6,790 bases of DNA, taken from the NCBI GenBank assembly GCA_026989715.1, contig JALSIU010000013.1, positions 1-6,790 of the forward strand. The letters run 5' to 3'. This DNA comes from Methylomonas sp. (GTDB taxonomy: Bacteria > Pseudomonadota > Gammaproteobacteria > Methylococcales > Methylomonadaceae). The stretch's first letter is position 1. Each line of letters starts with the position of its first letter. The translations under genes and the position numbers were made by a program. Positions 6,420-6,790 of the stretch are shown here, piece after piece. Below the pieces are notes generated by a model. That model saw nothing but the letters and a program-made list of their open reading frames with translations. It was not told where the DNA came from and searched no databases.

Positions 6420-6790
6420 TGGTTTCTTCGTATCAATTATTAGAATTTGCGGCTCACGCATGGCCTGATAAACCGGCGATTATCGAAAACGAGGCGGTAA
6501 TTAGCTATCAAGAACTTTATCGGCGTACGGAACGACTCAAAGCAGACTTATTGCAATGTGGCTTGAGCAAAGGGCAGGGGCTGGGGGTCATGGCACGTAA
6601 TAGTAGTGCTTTTGTGGCCATGATGTTTGCAGGAATGGGTTGCGGTGCAGTGGTGTTGCCTATCTCACATCAATTACAAGCCGCTGAAATTGATGCGTTG
6701 ATTTGTGATACACAGTTGCATGCCGTGCTGGATGATTGCTCCGGTGTGCAAGCTGTGCTGACGGATGTCAGCAGGATGACTTATGCACAA
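6419..6790 (+). CDS. AMP-forming acyl-CoA/acyl-ACP ligase, N-terminal part (runs off right edge)
   Basis: ATG at 6419-6421 shares its A with the preceding TAA stop (TAATG). The ribosome-binding site AGGTGA at 6404-6409 is 9 nt upstream. The 124 codons present read as the N-terminus of a class I adenylate-forming enzyme: FAAHAWPDKPAIIENEAVI, then SYQELYRRTERL, GVMARNSSAFVAMMFAGMG and GAVVLPIS, the usual order in acyl-CoA synthetases and NRPS-like adenylation domains. The P-loop, the AMP-binding motifs and the catalytic lysine would lie beyond the window, so substrate class and domain content cannot be judged. As the fifth gene of the operon it is the obvious candidate to load the ACP at 3593-3865. 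It is clearly a different protein from the ligase/hotdog fusion on the other strand. Confidence 0.88.
   Translation, partial: MVSSYQLLEFAAHAWPDKPAIIENEAVISYQELYRRTERLKADLLQCGLSKGQGLGVMARNSSAFVAMMFAGMGCGAVVLPISHQLQAAEIDALICDTQLHAVLDDCSGVQAVLTDVSRMTYAQ

Overview
The window looks like part of a secondary-metabolite (lipid or pigment) locus from a Gram-negative proteobacterium. The support for this is an LpxL/HtrB-type acyltransferase linked to an acyl-activating ligase fused to a FabZ-like hotdog domain, a pairing typical of aryl polyene (APE)-type clusters in gamma- and betaproteobacteria. Base composition is moderate (mid-40s % GC by eye). No rRNA, tRNA, CRISPR array, IS element or transposase is visible. 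No species can be named from this sequence.

Layout. Two transcription units diverge from a 215-bp control region (2111-2325). Leftward (minus strand) lie a 544-residue AMP-ligase/hotdog fusion (476-2110) and an LpxL-like acyltransferase that overlaps its 3' end and runs off the left edge (1-486). Rightward (plus strand) lie five tightly packed genes: a flavin-dependent halogenase-like protein (2326-3567), a free-standing acyl carrier protein (3593-3865), a free-standing condensation/acyltransferase-fold protein (3862-5169), a second and unrelated FAD oxidoreductase (5175-6419), and a second AMP-forming ligase cut by the right edge (6419-6790). Junctions are 25 bp, a 4-nt ATGA overlap, 5 bp, and a 1-nt TAATG overlap. 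This indicates one translationally coupled operon.

How the genes may work together (inference). The rightward operon has the parts of a carrier-protein-tethered tailoring route. The ligase would activate an acid and load it on the ACP. One or both flavoproteins would halogenate or oxidise the ACP-bound acyl group. The condensation-type enzyme would transfer it to an amine, alcohol or second carrier. The leftward genes look like the edge of an APE-type pathway. A halogenase-like gene beside APE-type genes recalls xanthomonadins, which are brominated aryl polyenes. However, the combination of condensation protein, second FAD enzyme and second ligase is not part of the APE set I know, so this may be a distinct or hybrid pathway.

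The control region carries a near-perfect pair of 15-bp direct repeats 56 bp apart. One sits on the -35 of the candidate leftward promoter, the other at the predicted start point of the rightward promoter. Shared control of both arms is therefore plausible. Other points of note are an Asn where the hotdog domain should have its acidic catalytic residue, a TTG start for the ligase/hotdog gene with a possible frameshifted ATG start upstream, and an HHxxxDA instead of HHxxxDG motif in the condensation protein.
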